Positions 21,192-30,827 of a stretch of DNA of 46,422 nt are shown here, piece after piece. A program made the translations under genes and the position numbers. The notes below the pieces were generated by a model that was not told the origin of the DNA, did not search any database, and saw nothing but the letters and a program-made list of their open reading frames with translations. This stretch comes from Alphaproteobacteria bacterium 33-17. Its GTDB lineage: Bacteria > Pseudomonadota > Alphaproteobacteria > Rickettsiales > 33-17. The stretch lies in NCBI GenBank assembly GCA_001897445.1, contig MKSX01000026.1, forward strand, positions 1-46,422. Reading direction: 5' to 3'. How positions within the stretch are numbered: position 1 is the first letter of the stretch; every line of letters starts with the position of its first letter.

Positions 21192-21738
21192 TTGCGTACC
21201 TCTTAAGCTTTAATGTGCCGGTACGTTTAATTTTTCTTTGTAGCTGAATAATCCCATATAGCAGAGCTTCTGCTGTTGGTGGGCATCCTGGCACATATAC
21301 GTCAACAGGAACAATCCTGTCACATCCTCTAACAACTGAATATGAGTAATGGTAATATCCACCACCGTTTGCGCAGCTTCCCATAGATATAACCCAGCGA
21401 GGTTCAGGCATCTGGTCATAAACTTTACGCAGTGCCGGAGCCATCTTATTTGTAAGAGTACCTGCAACGATCATAACGTCTGATTGTCTTGGTGATGGTC
21501 TAAATACTAAACCAAATCTGTCAAGATCGTATCTACTTGCAGCTGTTTGCATCATCTCAACCGCGCAGCATGCTAACCCAAAAGTCATAGGCCAAAGTGA
21601 CCCTGTTCTTGCCCAGTTTGCCAGATCATCGAGCTTTGCAAGTACAAAGCCACGGTTTTTAACTTCATCTGCCATTGCAGTAAGTATTGCATTTTGATCG
21701 CTTCCGCTAGGTATTGGGCTATTACTTTTATTAAACAT
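21181..21738 (-). CDS. nuoB: NADH-quinone oxidoreductase subunit B
   Basis: The PSST-type subunit carrying terminal cluster N2. With the start at 21738 the protein is 185 residues and the ligands are the tandem C57-C58 ([10 protein letters not shown]), C122 (MGSCANGGG) and C152 (PGCPPTAE). I chose this ATG over an in-frame ATG 33 bases upstream (21771). The downstream one has a GGGAG Shine-Dalgarno and sits 2 bases after the nuoA stop, whereas the upstream one lies inside nuoA and would add 11 non-conserved residues. Confidence 0.96.
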   Translation of the reverse strand: MFNKSNSPIPSGSDQNAILTAMADEVKNRGFVLAKLDDLANWARTGSLWPMTFGLACCAVEMMQTAASRYDLDRFGLVFRPSPRQSDVMIVAGTLTNKMAPALRKVYDQMPEPRWVISMGSCANGGGYYHYSYSVVRGCDRIVPVDVYVPGCPPTAEALLYGIIQLQRKIKRTGTLKLKRYANES

Positions 21739-21740
21739 AT

Positions 21741-22115
21741 TTACTCCCACTCGAGTGCACCTTTTTTCCATTCATAAACAAAGCCTATTGTTAGTACCGC
21801 TAAGAACAGCATCATAGACCAAAATCCTGTAAGACCAATGTGTTTAAGACTTATAGACCAAGGAAACAAAAATGTAACCTCAAGATCAAAAATGATAAAT
21901 AAAATTGCAACTAAATAGAATCTAATATCAAATTTACCTCTGGCATCGCCAAAAGCATCAAATCCGCATTCATATGCAGATGTTTTTTCAGGGTCAGGCT
22001 TAAATGTTGCAAGTATAAATGGAATAACCACCATGACTATTGAAAGCCCGATTGCAATAACTAAAAAGACCAAAAGCGGAAAATATTCCGTAAGTAACTT
22101 GGGGTCAAAAAACAT
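21741..22115 (-). CDS. nuoA: NADH-quinone oxidoreductase subunit A
   Basis: A three-helix membrane subunit of complex I, 124 residues, with the conserved loop segment [13 protein letters not shown] and the [11 protein letters not shown] helix. It is the first gene of the nuo operon. AGAGAT stands 8 bases or so before the ATG. The upstream 167-base gap separates it from divergent hslV and holds the operon promoter. Confidence 0.97.
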   Translation of the reverse strand: MFFDPKLLTEYFPLLVFLVIAIGLSIVMVVIPFILATFKPDPEKTSAYECGFDAFGDARGKFDIRFYLVAILFIIFDLEVTFLFPWSISLKHIGLTGFWSMMLFLAVLTIGFVYEWKKGALEWE

Positions 22116-22153
22116 GATAAATCTCTAAAAATTATATATTTTTGCCATATAAT

Positions 22154-22182
22154 ATATAATATCGAAATATTCAAATTTGCAA
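22154..22182 (-). promoter_or_regulatory. Candidate sigma-70-type promoter of the nuo operon
   Basis: On the minus strand, TTGCAA (22177-22182) and TTATAT (22154-22159) are separated by 17 bases and lie 39 bases upstream of the nuoA start. This is the best -35/-10 pair in the gap. It is a pattern match only, in AT-rich DNA. Confidence 0.4.
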
Positions 22183-22220
22183 ACTATTTCTTGAATATAA
22201 TAAAATAATGCTACTCTTTA

Positions 22221-22250
22221 CTTGAAAAAGTGGAAATCAGTAATTAACTT
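22221..22250 (+). promoter_or_regulatory. Possible heat-shock-type promoter element of hslVU
   Basis: CTTGAAA at 22221-22227 matches the -35 element recognised by RpoH (sigma-32), which controls hslVU in many proteobacteria. The -10 side (around TAACTT, 22245-22250) is a poor match to either the RpoH or the housekeeping consensus, so this is tentative. Confidence 0.3.
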
Positions 22251-22282
22251 ATTATCAAGATATTTTTAAATTAGGTAAAATA

Positions 22283-22834
22283 ATGGCAATGGAATCAATG
22301 CACGGTACCACAATTTTATCTGTACGTAAGGGCGATCAGGTTGCTATCGCCGCTGACGGACAGGTATCGCTGGGTCCGACAATCATAAAAACAAATGCAA
22401 AAAAACTTCGTAATCTAGCAAACGGTAAGATTCAGGTTGGTTTTGCAGGTTCTACTGCCGATGCACTTACACTTTTTGAAAGACTAGAGGCAAAGCTTGA
22501 TAAGCACCCAAATCAACTAATGAGAGCTTGCGTTGAGCTTGCTAAAGACTGGCGTACAGATAAATATTTACGACGTTTAGAAGCTATGATGATTGTTGTA
22601 GATTCTAAAGTCACCCTGGTTTTAACAGGTAATGGTGACGTGATAGAACCAGAAGACGGAGTTGTAGCAATCGGATCAGGCGGCAATTATGCACTTTCTG
22701 CAGCACGCGCACTTTATGACTTTGATTTAAAAGCAGAAGAAATTACAAAACGAGCTATGGAGATCGCAGCAGGCATATGTGTTTATAGCAATACCAATAT
22801 AATTATGGAAGTTTTAGAAAATGAACGTAAATGA
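22283..22834 (+). CDS. hslV: ATP-dependent protease HslVU, peptidase subunit
   Basis: The threonine protease that degrades unfolded proteins fed by HslU. It is 183 residues including a short propeptide: the mature N-terminal nucleophile is T9 in MHG-TTILSV, with the following AADGQVSLG segment typical of the family. Three in-frame ATGs (codons 1, 3, 6) precede T9; the first is supported by TTAGG upstream, and all give the same mature enzyme. The gene ends in TGA and overlaps hslU by 14 bases. Confidence 0.97.
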   Translation: MAMESMHGTTILSVRKGDQVAIAADGQVSLGPTIIKTNAKKLRNLANGKIQVGFAGSTADALTLFERLEAKLDKHPNQLMRACVELAKDWRTDKYLRRLEAMMIVVDSKVTLVLTGNGDVIEPEDGVVAIGSGGNYALSAARALYDFDLKAEEITKRAMEIAAGICVYSNTNIIMEVLENERK

Positions 22835-24155
22835 ATCAACCATCACTCCTAGGCAAATTGTTAGCGAACTTGATAAATTTATTGTAGGACAAAGTGATGC
22901 CAAAAAAGCAGTAGCAATTGCTCTTAAAAACCGTATTCGTCGCAGAAATGTTGATGACAAGCAAATGAAGGAAGAAATTGTTCCTAAAAATATTCTTATG
23001 ATCGGTCCTACTGGGGTTGGTAAAACTGAGATTGCAAGACGCCTTGCTAAAATAGTTGGTGCGCCATTTATCAAAACTGAGGCAACTAAGTTTACTGAAG
23101 TAGGATATGTTGGTAAGGACGTAGAGTCTATTATCCGTGATCTTTTTGAAAATGCCGTAAATATGGTACGCCAGAAGATGCGTAAAGAATACGAAGATTT
23201 AGCTCGTGAGTCTGCTGAAGATAAAGTATTAAATAGCTTAGTTGGCGAAAATGCAAGCCATGAGACTCGCGAAAAATTTAGACAAATGCTTCATGATGGC
23301 AAACTGGACTCTAAGGAAGTTGAAATTGAAGTTGTAGATAATCCAAGCCCAAATTCGGGTATGAATATGTTTGATATGCCAGGCGGTCAAATGGGCGTAG
23401 GCGTTGTTAGCATTAGTGATATTTTAGGCAAGGCTATTGGTATTGATAAGAAAACCAAAACCAAAAAAGTTACTGCTAAGGAGGCGATGGAAATTCTAAT
23501 TAAAGAAGAATCTGATAGCCTAATTGATGATGAAAAAGTTATCAAAACTGCTTTAGATTTAACCCAGCAAGACGGTATTGTATTTATTGACGAAATAGAC
23601 AAGGTTGTAGCACGAAACGATGGCAGAGGCGACGTAAGCCGCGAAGGTGTGCAGCGTGATTTACTTCCACTTATTGAAGGTACATTCATTAATACAAAAT
23701 ACGGCATTATTAAAACTGATCATATTTTGTTTATTGCATCGGGCGCTTTCCACTTAGCCAAGCCTTCTGATTTACTACCAGAGCTTCAAGGGAGACTTCC
23801 TGTACGAGTTGAGCTTAAGCCGCTATCTAAAGATGACATGATTAAAATCATGAAAGAGCCTGAAACAAGCCTGCTTAAACAATATCAGGCACTTATAAAA
23901 ACAGAATCAATTGAGCTTAAATTTACCGACGAAGCTATTGAAAAAATTGCCGAAATCGCAATTCATATTAATAACGAAGTTGAAAATATTGGCGCAAGAA
24001 GGCTTCATACAATCTTAGAAAAGTTACTAAGCGAAGTAAGCTTTGATGCGGGCGATAAAATTACTGATAAAGACTTTGCTATCACCGCAGATTATGTTGA
24101 AAGCCAGCTTAAAGACATTTCTTATAATATTGATCTTAGCAAGTTTATATTATAG
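22821..24155 (+). CDS. hslU: ATP-dependent protease HslVU, ATPase subunit
   Basis: The AAA+ unfoldase partner of HslV, 444 residues. It has Walker [10 protein letters not shown], the substrate-gripping pore loop GYVGKD, Walker [10 protein letters not shown], and sensor/arginine residues in the usual C-terminal domain (NIGARRLHT). The intermediate I-domain (about 110-240) is present. It is translationally coupled to hslV and followed 9 bases later by the methyltransferase. Confidence 0.98.
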   Translation: MNVNESTITPRQIVSELDKFIVGQSDAKKAVAIALKNRIRRRNVDDKQMKEEIVPKNILMIGPTGVGKTEIARRLAKIVGAPFIKTEATKFTEVGYVGKDVESIIRDLFENAVNMVRQKMRKEYEDLARESAEDKVLNSLVGENASHETREKFRQMLHDGKLDSKEVEIEVVDNPSPNSGMNMFDMPGGQMGVGVVSISDILGKAIGIDKKTKTKKVTAKEAMEILIKEESDSLIDDEKVIKTALDLTQQDGIVFIDEIDKVVARNDGRGDVSREGVQRDLLPLIEGTFINTKYGIIKTDHILFIASGAFHLAKPSDLLPELQGRLPVRVELKPLSKDDMIKIMKEPETSLLKQYQALIKTESIELKFTDEAIEKIAEIAIHINNEVENIGARRLHTILEKLLSEVSFDAGDKITDKDFAITADYVESQLKDISYNIDLSKFIL

Positions 24156-24164
24156 GAAGCTTAA

Positions 24165-24818
24165 GTGCAGTTTATTGATATTGGCGCAAAAGACTCTGTT
24201 TACCCTCGCTTTGAAAGTAAAATAGAGTCTTTTGAATATATACACCTATTTGAACCAAACCCTGTTTTTGCTGAAAAACTTCGTGCAAAATATAATAGTC
24301 TACCAAACATTTATGTTCATGAAATTGCTATTTCAAATGAAACAGGTCAGGCAAATTTCAATATCGCAAAATTAAATGCTGCATCATCCCTTCTTAAACC
24401 AAATGAAGATCTTATTACTGAATTAAACCTTAAGTCTTTCCGTTCCAAGGGACAAATAACCGTTAAAACAAGTACATTAGATGATTTGCATAAAAGCGGT
24501 GTTTTAAAATCAATGCCAACTATTCTCAAAATTGACGCCCAGGGAATGGAAGCGAAAATTATAGAAGCTGGTAGCAGGTTTATCACCTCTCACGTAGAAC
24601 TCATTATCTGCGAGGCAGATTTTCATAAACGCTATGAAGGCGGTAGCAGTTTTGAGGAAGTAGACAGACTTATCAAGCTACTGGGGTTTGAATTTATTAA
24701 GTTTGTAGACGAAGTATACTTCCGCGAAAACCCCACCCAGATATTTTTCGCAGATGGGGTTTATGGAAGGAAGGGATCCGTTTATGATTTTAATCATATT
24801 TTAGACTTATTATACTAA
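24165..24818 (+). CDS. FkbM family SAM-dependent methyltransferase
   Basis: A 217-residue protein with FkbM-family features: FIDIGAK as SAM-binding motif I, HLFEPNP, and the late signature STLDDL...LKIDAQGMEAKII. FkbM proteins O-methylate sugars or secondary metabolites; the substrate cannot be read here. The start is GTG at 24165 with AGGAAG directly upstream; the short N-terminus begins right at motif I, which is common in this family. It sits 9 bases behind hslU and probably shares its transcript, although no functional link is known. Confidence 0.82.
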   Translation: MQFIDIGAKDSVYPRFESKIESFEYIHLFEPNPVFAEKLRAKYNSLPNIYVHEIAISNETGQANFNIAKLNAASSLLKPNEDLITELNLKSFRSKGQITVKTSTLDDLHKSGVLKSMPTILKIDAQGMEAKIIEAGSRFITSHVELIICEADFHKRYEGGSSFEEVDRLIKLLGFEFIKFVDEVYFRENPTQIFFADGVYGRKGSVYDFNHILDLLY

Positions 24819-24881
24819 TTCCTAAAATTTATCAGCCACAACATATATTGATAAAGGTGACTAGAAATATCTTTGAAATTC

Positions 24882-24905
24882 GAAAAACGCCAAAGCGTTT
24901 CTTCA
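24882..24905 (+). terminator. Weak hairpin after the hslVU-methyltransferase genes
   Basis: AAACGC (24885-24890) and GCGTTT (24895-24900) form a 6-bp stem with a 4-base loop, followed by a mixed T/C stretch. It could end the hslVU transcript, but the U-tract is poor. Confidence 0.35.
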
Positions 24906-25006
24906 CTTTACAACTCCCCCCACTCACCCATTTTTAATCTCATAAACTTTCCGCATAACTAATTTGCAACTGAGCTGGCTGCATTCCTTGAAATACATTA
25001 TAAAAA

Positions 25007-25038
25007 TACCCCTTCTATTTTTATATGGGAAGGGGGTA
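25007..25038. repeat. Imperfect inverted repeat in intergenic DNA
   Basis: TACCCCTTC (25007-25015) pairs with GAAGGGGGTA (25029-25038) with one bulged G and a 13-base AT-rich loop. It sits next to the strong terminator at 25041-25081 in the convergent gap. It may be a second terminator hairpin or a repeat remnant. The rest of the gap 24819-25104 shows nothing else recognisable. Confidence 0.4.
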
Positions 25039-25040
25039 TG

Positions 25041-25081
25041 ATAAAAAAAGGTCGTAAAAGACAACTTCTCTTACGACCTTT
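25041..25081 (-). terminator. Rho-independent terminator of the DsbA-like gene
   Basis: A perfect 11-bp stem (25047-25057 with 25071-25081, core GGTCGTAA/TTACGACC) has a 13-base loop. Read on the minus strand it is followed by seven T residues. It begins 24 bases after the stop of the DsbA-like gene. Confidence 0.88.
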
Positions 25082-25104
25082 AAAACTTTTTTGATATAAA
25101 TCAA

Positions 25105-25902
25105 CTAGTTATTAGACTTAATAAAGTTTTCAATAGAGTCCATATCAAGACTTTGGTTAAACACTTTTCCATTAATAATGATGAATGGAGTACCCTGAAC
25201 TTTAAAGTCCATGCCCATTGATCTTGCTCTAGCTAAATATGTATCAGGATATGTAGATTTTAGAACTTCCTCTAACTGATCTTTATTTATTCCTAAGCCT
25301 ACTGCAATATTTTTAGCAGACTCTACAGTTCTAACCCCTTCATCCATTAACTTAAAATAAAAGTCACTATAAACTTCAGGCTTTAATTTAAATACGCTGG
25401 CAGCAACTGCTCCGAGTGCAAGAGAACCATCGCCCATTACAGGAAAATCAATAAGTATCATTTTAGTATCTTTATGTTTTGCCATGTATGCTTTTAATGC
25501 AACGGCAGATTTTAAACAGAAACCACAATTATAATCAAAGAATTGCACTATAACGTTTTTAGCGTCTTTATTACCATAAAATGGGAAATTTTTTGGATCT
25601 TGCAATTCAGACATACGTTTTGCTATAGCCGTATTAGCTTCAGCCGATTGTTTATCCATTTCGTTTTCCTGATATCTTTTAATTGCATTAATCACAACTT
25701 CAGGATCTTCTTCAAAATATGTATTAATTTCAGATCTGATAATTTCACGAATTGCTTTTTCGTTAACTAAAGGCTCAGCATTTGCTACTTTATGCGAGGC
25801 ACTTAAAATACTATCTTTGAATGCGTATGTAAGCCCCACTACTGTTAGCATTAATAAAACGAATTTTATTGGCGACTTACCTGGTTTATTGTATCTTGAC
25901 AT
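25105..25902 (-). CDS. DsbA/Com1-like thiol:disulfide oxidoreductase
   Basis: A 265-residue periplasmic thioredoxin-fold protein. An N-terminal hydrophobic segment (about 13-28) acts as signal or anchor. A helical, charged stretch (about 45-100) precedes the thioredoxin domain, with active site C126-G-F-C129 in DYNCGFCLKSA and a cis-proline loop QGTPFIIING near the C-terminus. This architecture matches the alpha-DsbA/Com1 proteins of Rickettsiales and Coxiella, which oxidise cysteines of exported proteins. It is transcribed alone or with the two upstream genes and ends in a clear terminator. Confidence 0.88.
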   Translation of the reverse strand: MSRYNKPGKSPIKFVLLMLTVVGLTYAFKDSILSASHKVANAEPLVNEKAIREIIRSEINTYFEEDPEVVINAIKRYQENEMDKQSAEANTAIAKRMSELQDPKNFPFYGNKDAKNVIVQFFDYNCGFCLKSAVALKAYMAKHKDTKMILIDFPVMGDGSLALGAVAASVFKLKPEVYSDFYFKLMDEGVRTVESAKNIAVGLGINKDQLEEVLKSTYPDTYLARARSMGMDFKVQGTPFIIINGKVFNQSLDMDSIENFIKSNN

Positions 25903-25973
25903 TTAAATTAGCCTCTTTTTTAAAAATTACTGGATAAAAGATAGTTACAAATTTTTTTACTTATTTCAATAGT

Positions 25974-26888
25974 TTATTTAAATCTTACTAAATATTTAGG
26001 AACAATATGTTCAAACTGCGCAGCAACAATACCTAAATCTTTTAAAGATTTATAGCTGTTATTTGCAATACAATCAAATTTTAGAGCCTCTACCTGATCT
26101 TCTGTAAGCATAGGGGCAGGAAGCACTGACATACATTTACCCATGAAAGATGCAACAGGAAAAGGAACTTTAGCGATATATCTTTTCTTGCCAATTGTTT
26201 TTAATATAAATTTCAGCAAGTCTTTGAATGTAACAATTTCATTACCATAAAGCTCATATATTCCAGCATCATATTTATCGTTATCAACAAGTATTGCAAT
26301 AGATTTTGCCACATCACATACATATACTGGCTGGAATTTTGTATGTCCACCACCAATAGCTGGAAGCATAGGTGAAAAACACGCAAGTCTTGCAAACATA
26401 TTGAAAAAATTATCTTCCTGACCAAACATAATATTAGGTCTTAGTATATAACTTTCCGGAAATGTACTTACAATACCCCTTTCTGCCATAAGTTTTGATC
26501 TTGCATACTTACTACTTGATGTATCAACGCCCATGGCTGAAATATGAATAAATTTACTTATATTCTTTTCTTTACAAATTTGCGCGAGTTTTTTCGGAAA
26601 ATTAATATGAATATTTTCAAAGCTATTCTTTCCTTTTTGATAAAGCAAACCTATTAAATTAATAACTGCGTAGGAATTACCTATAGCTTTTAAAACTTGA
26701 CCATCATCATGAATATTGCAATATGTTACACTGATTTGACCTACATGCCCTGCAGTCTTCAAATCTAAATGTAGTGATGGTGTACGTGTAATAACGTTGA
26801 TTCTGTATCCGAGATTTGCAAGTTCTTTAACTACATATCTTCCTAAAAATCCGCCGCCACCAAATATAGTTACTAATTTGTTTTTCAT
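25974..26888 (-). CDS. NDUFA9-like NAD(P)-binding epimerase, complex I associated family
   Basis: A 304-residue atypical short-chain dehydrogenase. It has the glycine-rich NAD(P) loop GGGGFLGR at residues 10-17, RTPS for the cofactor, and a YxxxK-like YARSK. It matches the alphaproteobacterial 'complex I NDUFA9 subunit' family, whose mitochondrial homologue is the 39-kDa accessory subunit of complex I. A role in complex I is thus plausible, but it lies outside the nuo operon, about 3.9 kb from nuoA. There are 26 bases to the upstream SDR gene on the same strand. Confidence 0.85.
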   Translation of the reverse strand: MKNKLVTIFGGGGFLGRYVVKELANLGYRINVITRTPSLHLDLKTAGHVGQISVTYCNIHDDGQVLKAIGNSYAVINLIGLLYQKGKNSFENIHINFPKKLAQICKEKNISKFIHISAMGVDTSSSKYARSKLMAERGIVSTFPESYILRPNIMFGQEDNFFNMFARLACFSPMLPAIGGGHTKFQPVYVCDVAKSIAILVDNDKYDAGIYELYGNEIVTFKDLLKFILKTIGKKRYIAKVPFPVASFMGKCMSVLPAPMLTEDQVEALKFDCIANNSYKSLKDLGIVAAQFEHIVPKYLVRFK

Positions 26889-26914
26889 ATATACCTGATT
26901 TTTTATATTATTCT

Positions 26915-27643
26915 CTAATTATTAAAATAATCAGATTTCATTTGCAAATGTTTTCCTGAGTCTACTCTGATTATTTCGCCAGTGATAGCTTTATTATTAA
27001 TTAAGAAATCTATTGTTGATATAACCTGAGCTACATCTATTATATTACCAAGCACATTATCTGTTGCTCTAAACATAAAATTATCAGGATCTTCTGAAGG
27101 ATCACAAATAACTGGTGATAATGCAATAGCATTAACCCTTGTTTTTGGAGCCATACTAACTGCAAGAGACTTGGTAAGCTGCGTGAGCAAAGATTTAGCG
27201 ATACCATATGACAAGAAATTTCTAGTAGGAATATTATCTGTAAAATAATCCAATATATTAATTACCAAACTGTCATGATTTAATTTTTCTGTAATATTAG
27301 ATAATAAAAATAATGGCGTAATAGTATTTACATGCATGTTTTCAGTAAAGGTTTCGTAATGCATGTTACCAAGTTTATCATTGGTAAAGGTTGAAGCATT
27401 ATTTATAATAATATCTGGGTAGCCATGTTTTTCAAATATATTGGTGAAATTTTGTATAGATTTTTCTAAAAAATTAAAGTCTGCTTCAATAAATATATTT
27501 TTTTTATCTGATAACCCTTGGATTTTATCAAAAGAATCCTTATAATGTAAGTAAGTGAAGTAATCTTGGCTTTGTAAATGTTTTGCAAAGGTTTTTCCTA
27601 ATTTACTTGAAGCGCCGGTTATTAAAACTTTTTTTGATGACAT
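26915..27643 (-). CDS. Short-chain dehydrogenase, pteridine-reductase (FolM/PTR1)-like
   Basis: A 242-residue classical-fold SDR. It has TGASSKLGK (9-17) for the cofactor, N81-N-A-S84, and catalytic Y146 and K150. The usual catalytic serine is replaced by an Asp in ILDYFTDN (D132), a feature shared with FolM dihydromonapterin reductase and trypanosomatid PTR1. This suggests reduction of dihydropterin or dihydrofolate, useful where folA is missing. The assignment to pteridine reduction is inference; a generic SDR is the fallback. It is divergent from the Kef-like gene. Confidence 0.65.
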   Translation of the reverse strand: MSSKKVLITGASSKLGKTFAKHLQSQDYFTYLHYKDSFDKIQGLSDKKNIFIEADFNFLEKSIQNFTNIFEKHGYPDIIINNASTFTNDKLGNMHYETFTENMHVNTITPLFLLSNITEKLNHDSLVINILDYFTDNIPTRNFLSYGIAKSLLTQLTKSLAVSMAPKTRVNAIALSPVICDPSEDPDNFMFRATDNVLGNIIDVAQVISTIDFLINNKAITGEIIRVDSGKHLQMKSDYFNN

Positions 27644-27731
27644 AGGTTAACTTTGTTTAAATTTTTAAAGGTGGGTTATACCCCAAGAAGAATATACAAT
27701 GTTTTAGAAATGTATTAAAGTTATATCGACC

Positions 27732-29435
27732 ATGCCACACTTTGATTTTTTACCTATCCTTTATTTACTCGGTTCAGCCGTAATAATTGTAGCTATATTC
27801 AGACACCTTAAATTAAGCCCTGTACTTGGATATTTCGTTGCAGGCTCAATGCTAGGTCCTTCTGGATTCGGCGTTGTTGACCCCAAAGAAACTATGATCT
27901 TTGGTGAGATCGGCGTAGTATTCCTGTTATTCGCTATTGGTCTTGAACTTACATTTTCAAGGCTCAAGGCTATGCGTAATCACGTATTTGGCTTTGGTAC
28001 GCTTCAGGTAACGCTAACTACTGCCATAATACTAGGGGTTTTATTACTTCTTAGCGTTAAGGGCGGGAAAGCATTTATTATTGGTGCTGCTTTAGCTTTA
28101 TCCTCAACTGCAATCGTACTTCAGGTACTTGCTGAAAGCAGAACTCAGTCTACACAAGTAGGTAGGTTATCACTTGCAACACTCCTTATGCAGGATTTTG
28201 CCGTTGTACCGCTTTTAGTATTAGTTCCATTAATTGCTGAAGGCACAACAAATTTCACATCCTCTATTTTCCAGGCGTTTTCTAAAGCGATTATCGCCCT
28301 ATTCTTTATTTTTGTTGGCGGAAGATTGTTATTAAGACCATTATTTAATGCAGTAACCACTAATAGCGCGGCTAAAAACAATGAGCTTTTTGTTGCAACC
28401 ACAATATTAATATCTCTAGCTGCTGCATACATTACAGAACAACTTGGTCTTTCTCTTGCTTTAGGTGCATTCGCCGCAGGTCTGTTAGTTGCAGAGACTG
28501 AATTCCAACATCAGGCAGAAGAAAGTATTTTCCCATTTAAAGGCTTATTCCTTGGCTTATTCTTCATGACTGTGGGCATGAGCATGGATTTAAACTTTAT
28601 GGCTAACAATTATGTTAAGATTATTCTTATATCTTTAGCTTTAATAGTGGTTAAAGCTACTGTTATAACTGCTTTATGTATGTTATTCCGCTTTAGCTTA
28701 GGTACTTCTATTCATGCGGGTCTTTTACTCAGTCAGGGCGGTGAGTTTGCATTCATTCTCTTTAAACTTGCACAAAGCAAGGGTATTTTAAATGCAGAGA
28801 TATCACAGGTACTCTTAATGGTAGTAACCACAACAATGGCCTTAACACCTCTCCTTTCAGCCATAGGGACAAAAATAAATGAAAGGCTTGATCGTAAAGC
28901 CGATATGAAAGCAGAAGATATTATCATGGAAACCGATGACCTTGAAAATCACGTTATTATTGTGGGTTTTGGCAGAGTTGGCAAAATGGTTGCAAGGCTT
29001 TTAGAAGCTGAATCTGTTCATTACTTAGCAACTGATATTAATGAAGAATACGTAACAGCAGGCAGACAAGATGGTTTCCCCGTATATTTAGGCGACTCAA
29101 GCTCTATACGAATGCTAGAAACCTTAGGTATTGCAAGAGCGCAGTCGGTGATTATCACTATTAAAAATACCATCACTATCAATAAAACAATTCAGAATAT
29201 TAGAGAAAAATATCAAAACATTCCTATTATTATGCGTTCAGAGGATTTATCAGAAGATGGAAAACTTTATGACATGGGCGCGTCAATTTTAGTACCTGAG
29301 ACATACGAAACTGGCTTACAACTTGGCGGTGCTGTTCTTAAAGCTATTGGCTTTAGTGAATTTGAAATTAGCCGTATTAAAAATAAGTTCAGAGCTGGTA
29401 ATTACGAATATGCTAAAGAAGCAGAAATCGAGTAA
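27732..29435 (+). CDS. CPA2 (Kef-type) cation:proton antiporter with TrkA-N domain
   Basis: A 567-residue protein. Residues 1 to about 380 form 12-13 membrane helices of the Na+/H+ exchanger fold, and about 400-515 form a Rossmann TrkA-N (RCK) domain starting HVIIVGFGRVGK. Kef-type systems export K+ in exchange for protons, often in response to electrophiles or NAD(H). The TrkA-C domain is absent. No ancillary KefF/KefG gene is adjacent. It is followed 6 bases later by radA, so the two are likely co-transcribed. Confidence 0.88.
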   Translation: MPHFDFLPILYLLGSAVIIVAIFRHLKLSPVLGYFVAGSMLGPSGFGVVDPKETMIFGEIGVVFLLFAIGLELTFSRLKAMRNHVFGFGTLQVTLTTAIILGVLLLLSVKGGKAFIIGAALALSSTAIVLQVLAESRTQSTQVGRLSLATLLMQDFAVVPLLVLVPLIAEGTTNFTSSIFQAFSKAIIALFFIFVGGRLLLRPLFNAVTTNSAAKNNELFVATTILISLAAAYITEQLGLSLALGAFAAGLLVAETEFQHQAEESIFPFKGLFLGLFFMTVGMSMDLNFMANNYVKIILISLALIVVKATVITALCMLFRFSLGTSIHAGLLLSQGGEFAFILFKLAQSKGILNAEISQVLLMVVTTTMALTPLLSAIGTKINERLDRKADMKAEDIIMETDDLENHVIIVGFGRVGKMVARLLEAESVHYLATDINEEYVTAGRQDGFPVYLGDSSSIRMLETLGIARAQSVIITIKNTITINKTIQNIREKYQNIPIIMRSEDLSEDGKLYDMGASILVPETYETGLQLGGAVLKAIGFSEFEISRIKNKFRAGNYEYAKEAEIE

Positions 29436-29441
29436 CTAAAA

Positions 29442-30821
29442 ATGGTTAAAGCTAATAAGAAAGAATTTGTATGCAGAGAATGCGGAGCAATTAGCTCTAA
29501 ATGGTCTGGCAAGTGTGAAGACTGCGGCGCATGGAATACAATTGAGGAACATATCCCTGTAGCTACAAGCAATTTTACAAAGCTACCATCGAGCAATAAC
29601 AACGCCAGAGTTTTAGAGTTTCAGTCACTTAAAGATAGCATTACAGATACATTTAGAATTTCTACCTCTATTGGTGAGCTTGATCAGGTTTTGGGTGGCG
29701 GTATAGTTCCAGGATCAGTTACATTAATCGGTGGCGACCCTGGTATCGGTAAATCTACTCTTATTCTACAGTTACTTAGCAACCTAACTAATACTGGTCT
29801 TGGCTGCGTATATGTTTCTGGGGAAGAATCGCTTTCACAAATTGCGTTAAGAGCAAAACGTCTAAAAGTTGAAGAAGCTGATATCAAAATGATAGCCGCA
29901 ACGAACTTAGAGCCAATTATTGCAACTGTAAAAGCTGCTGAAAACATTCACTTTCTAGTTATTGACTCAATTCAAACCATGTATATGGAGCAGGTTCAAT
30001 CTGCGCCAGGTACTGTATCACAAGTAAGAGCTTCTGCGCACGAGCTTATTCGCCTTGCAAAAGATAATAATATTGCGGTTGCAATTATTGGACACGTTAC
30101 AAAAGAAGGGCAAATCGCGGGACCTAAAGTTTTAGAACATATGGTTGACACTGTGCTTTACTTTGAGGGTGAGCGAGGACAACATTTTAGAATATTAAGA
30201 TCAGTCAAAAACCGTTTTGGTGGCATTAATGAAATTGGCGTATTTGAAATGGGCGATACCGGACTTAGAGAAGTGAGCAACCCTTCGGCATTATTTCTAG
30301 GTGAACGATCCCTAAATACAAACGGTGCTTGTATATTTGCTGGCATGGAAGGTACGCGCCCTATTCTTATTGAAGTTCAGGCACTTGTTGCTCCAACATT
30401 TATGGCAACTCCCCGCAGGGCTGTGATTGGTTGGGATAGTAACCGCTTAGCAATGGTAATTGCAGTACTTGCTACAAGATTTGGGCTTAACCTTACAGAC
30501 AAAGAAGTTTACTTAAACATTGCAGGCGGACTTGAGATTGAGGAACCCGCAGCAGATTTAGCTGTTGCTGCAGCACTTATTTCTGCCGCAATTCAGGTTG
30601 ATATTCCAAGCGACACAGCAGTTTTTGGCGAGATTGGACTTGGTGGCGAAATAAGAAGCATTTCGCAAGCAGACTCAAGGGTTAAAGAAGCCGCAAAACT
30701 TGGTTTTACACGCATAATATTACCTGACAATGGTAAACTTCAGGAACTTCAGGCTACAACTTCTGCCAAAATTATTGGACTCAAGCATATCAAAGAACTT
30801 AAGAAAATTTTATTTAGTTAA
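29442..30821 (+). CDS. radA: DNA repair protein RadA
   Basis: A RecA-like branch-migration helicase active in recombinational repair, 459 residues. It has the N-terminal zinc finger C11-C14-C25-C28, Walker A GGDPGIGKST (97-106), the RadA-specific KNRFG motif, and a C-terminal Lon-protease-like domain (about 350-459) without protease activity in this family. It lies between the Kef-like gene (6-base gap) and the Nudix gene (6-base gap). Confidence 0.97.
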   Translation: MVKANKKEFVCRECGAISSKWSGKCEDCGAWNTIEEHIPVATSNFTKLPSSNNNARVLEFQSLKDSITDTFRISTSIGELDQVLGGGIVPGSVTLIGGDPGIGKSTLILQLLSNLTNTGLGCVYVSGEESLSQIALRAKRLKVEEADIKMIAATNLEPIIATVKAAENIHFLVIDSIQTMYMEQVQSAPGTVSQVRASAHELIRLAKDNNIAVAIIGHVTKEGQIAGPKVLEHMVDTVLYFEGERGQHFRILRSVKNRFGGINEIGVFEMGDTGLREVSNPSALFLGERSLNTNGACIFAGMEGTRPILIEVQALVAPTFMATPRRAVIGWDSNRLAMVIAVLATRFGLNLTDKEVYLNIAGGLEIEEPAADLAVAAALISAAIQVDIPSDTAVFGEIGLGGEIRSISQADSRVKEAAKLGFTRIILPDNGKLQELQATTSAKIIGLKHIKELKKILFS

Positions 30822-30827
30822 GAAACA

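Noticed and set aside
21739..21771. An 11-residue N-terminal extension of nuoB from an upstream ATG
   Set aside because: It lies inside nuoA, lacks a good Shine-Dalgarno and is not part of the conserved NuoB N-terminus; the ATG at 21738 has GGGAG at proper spacing.
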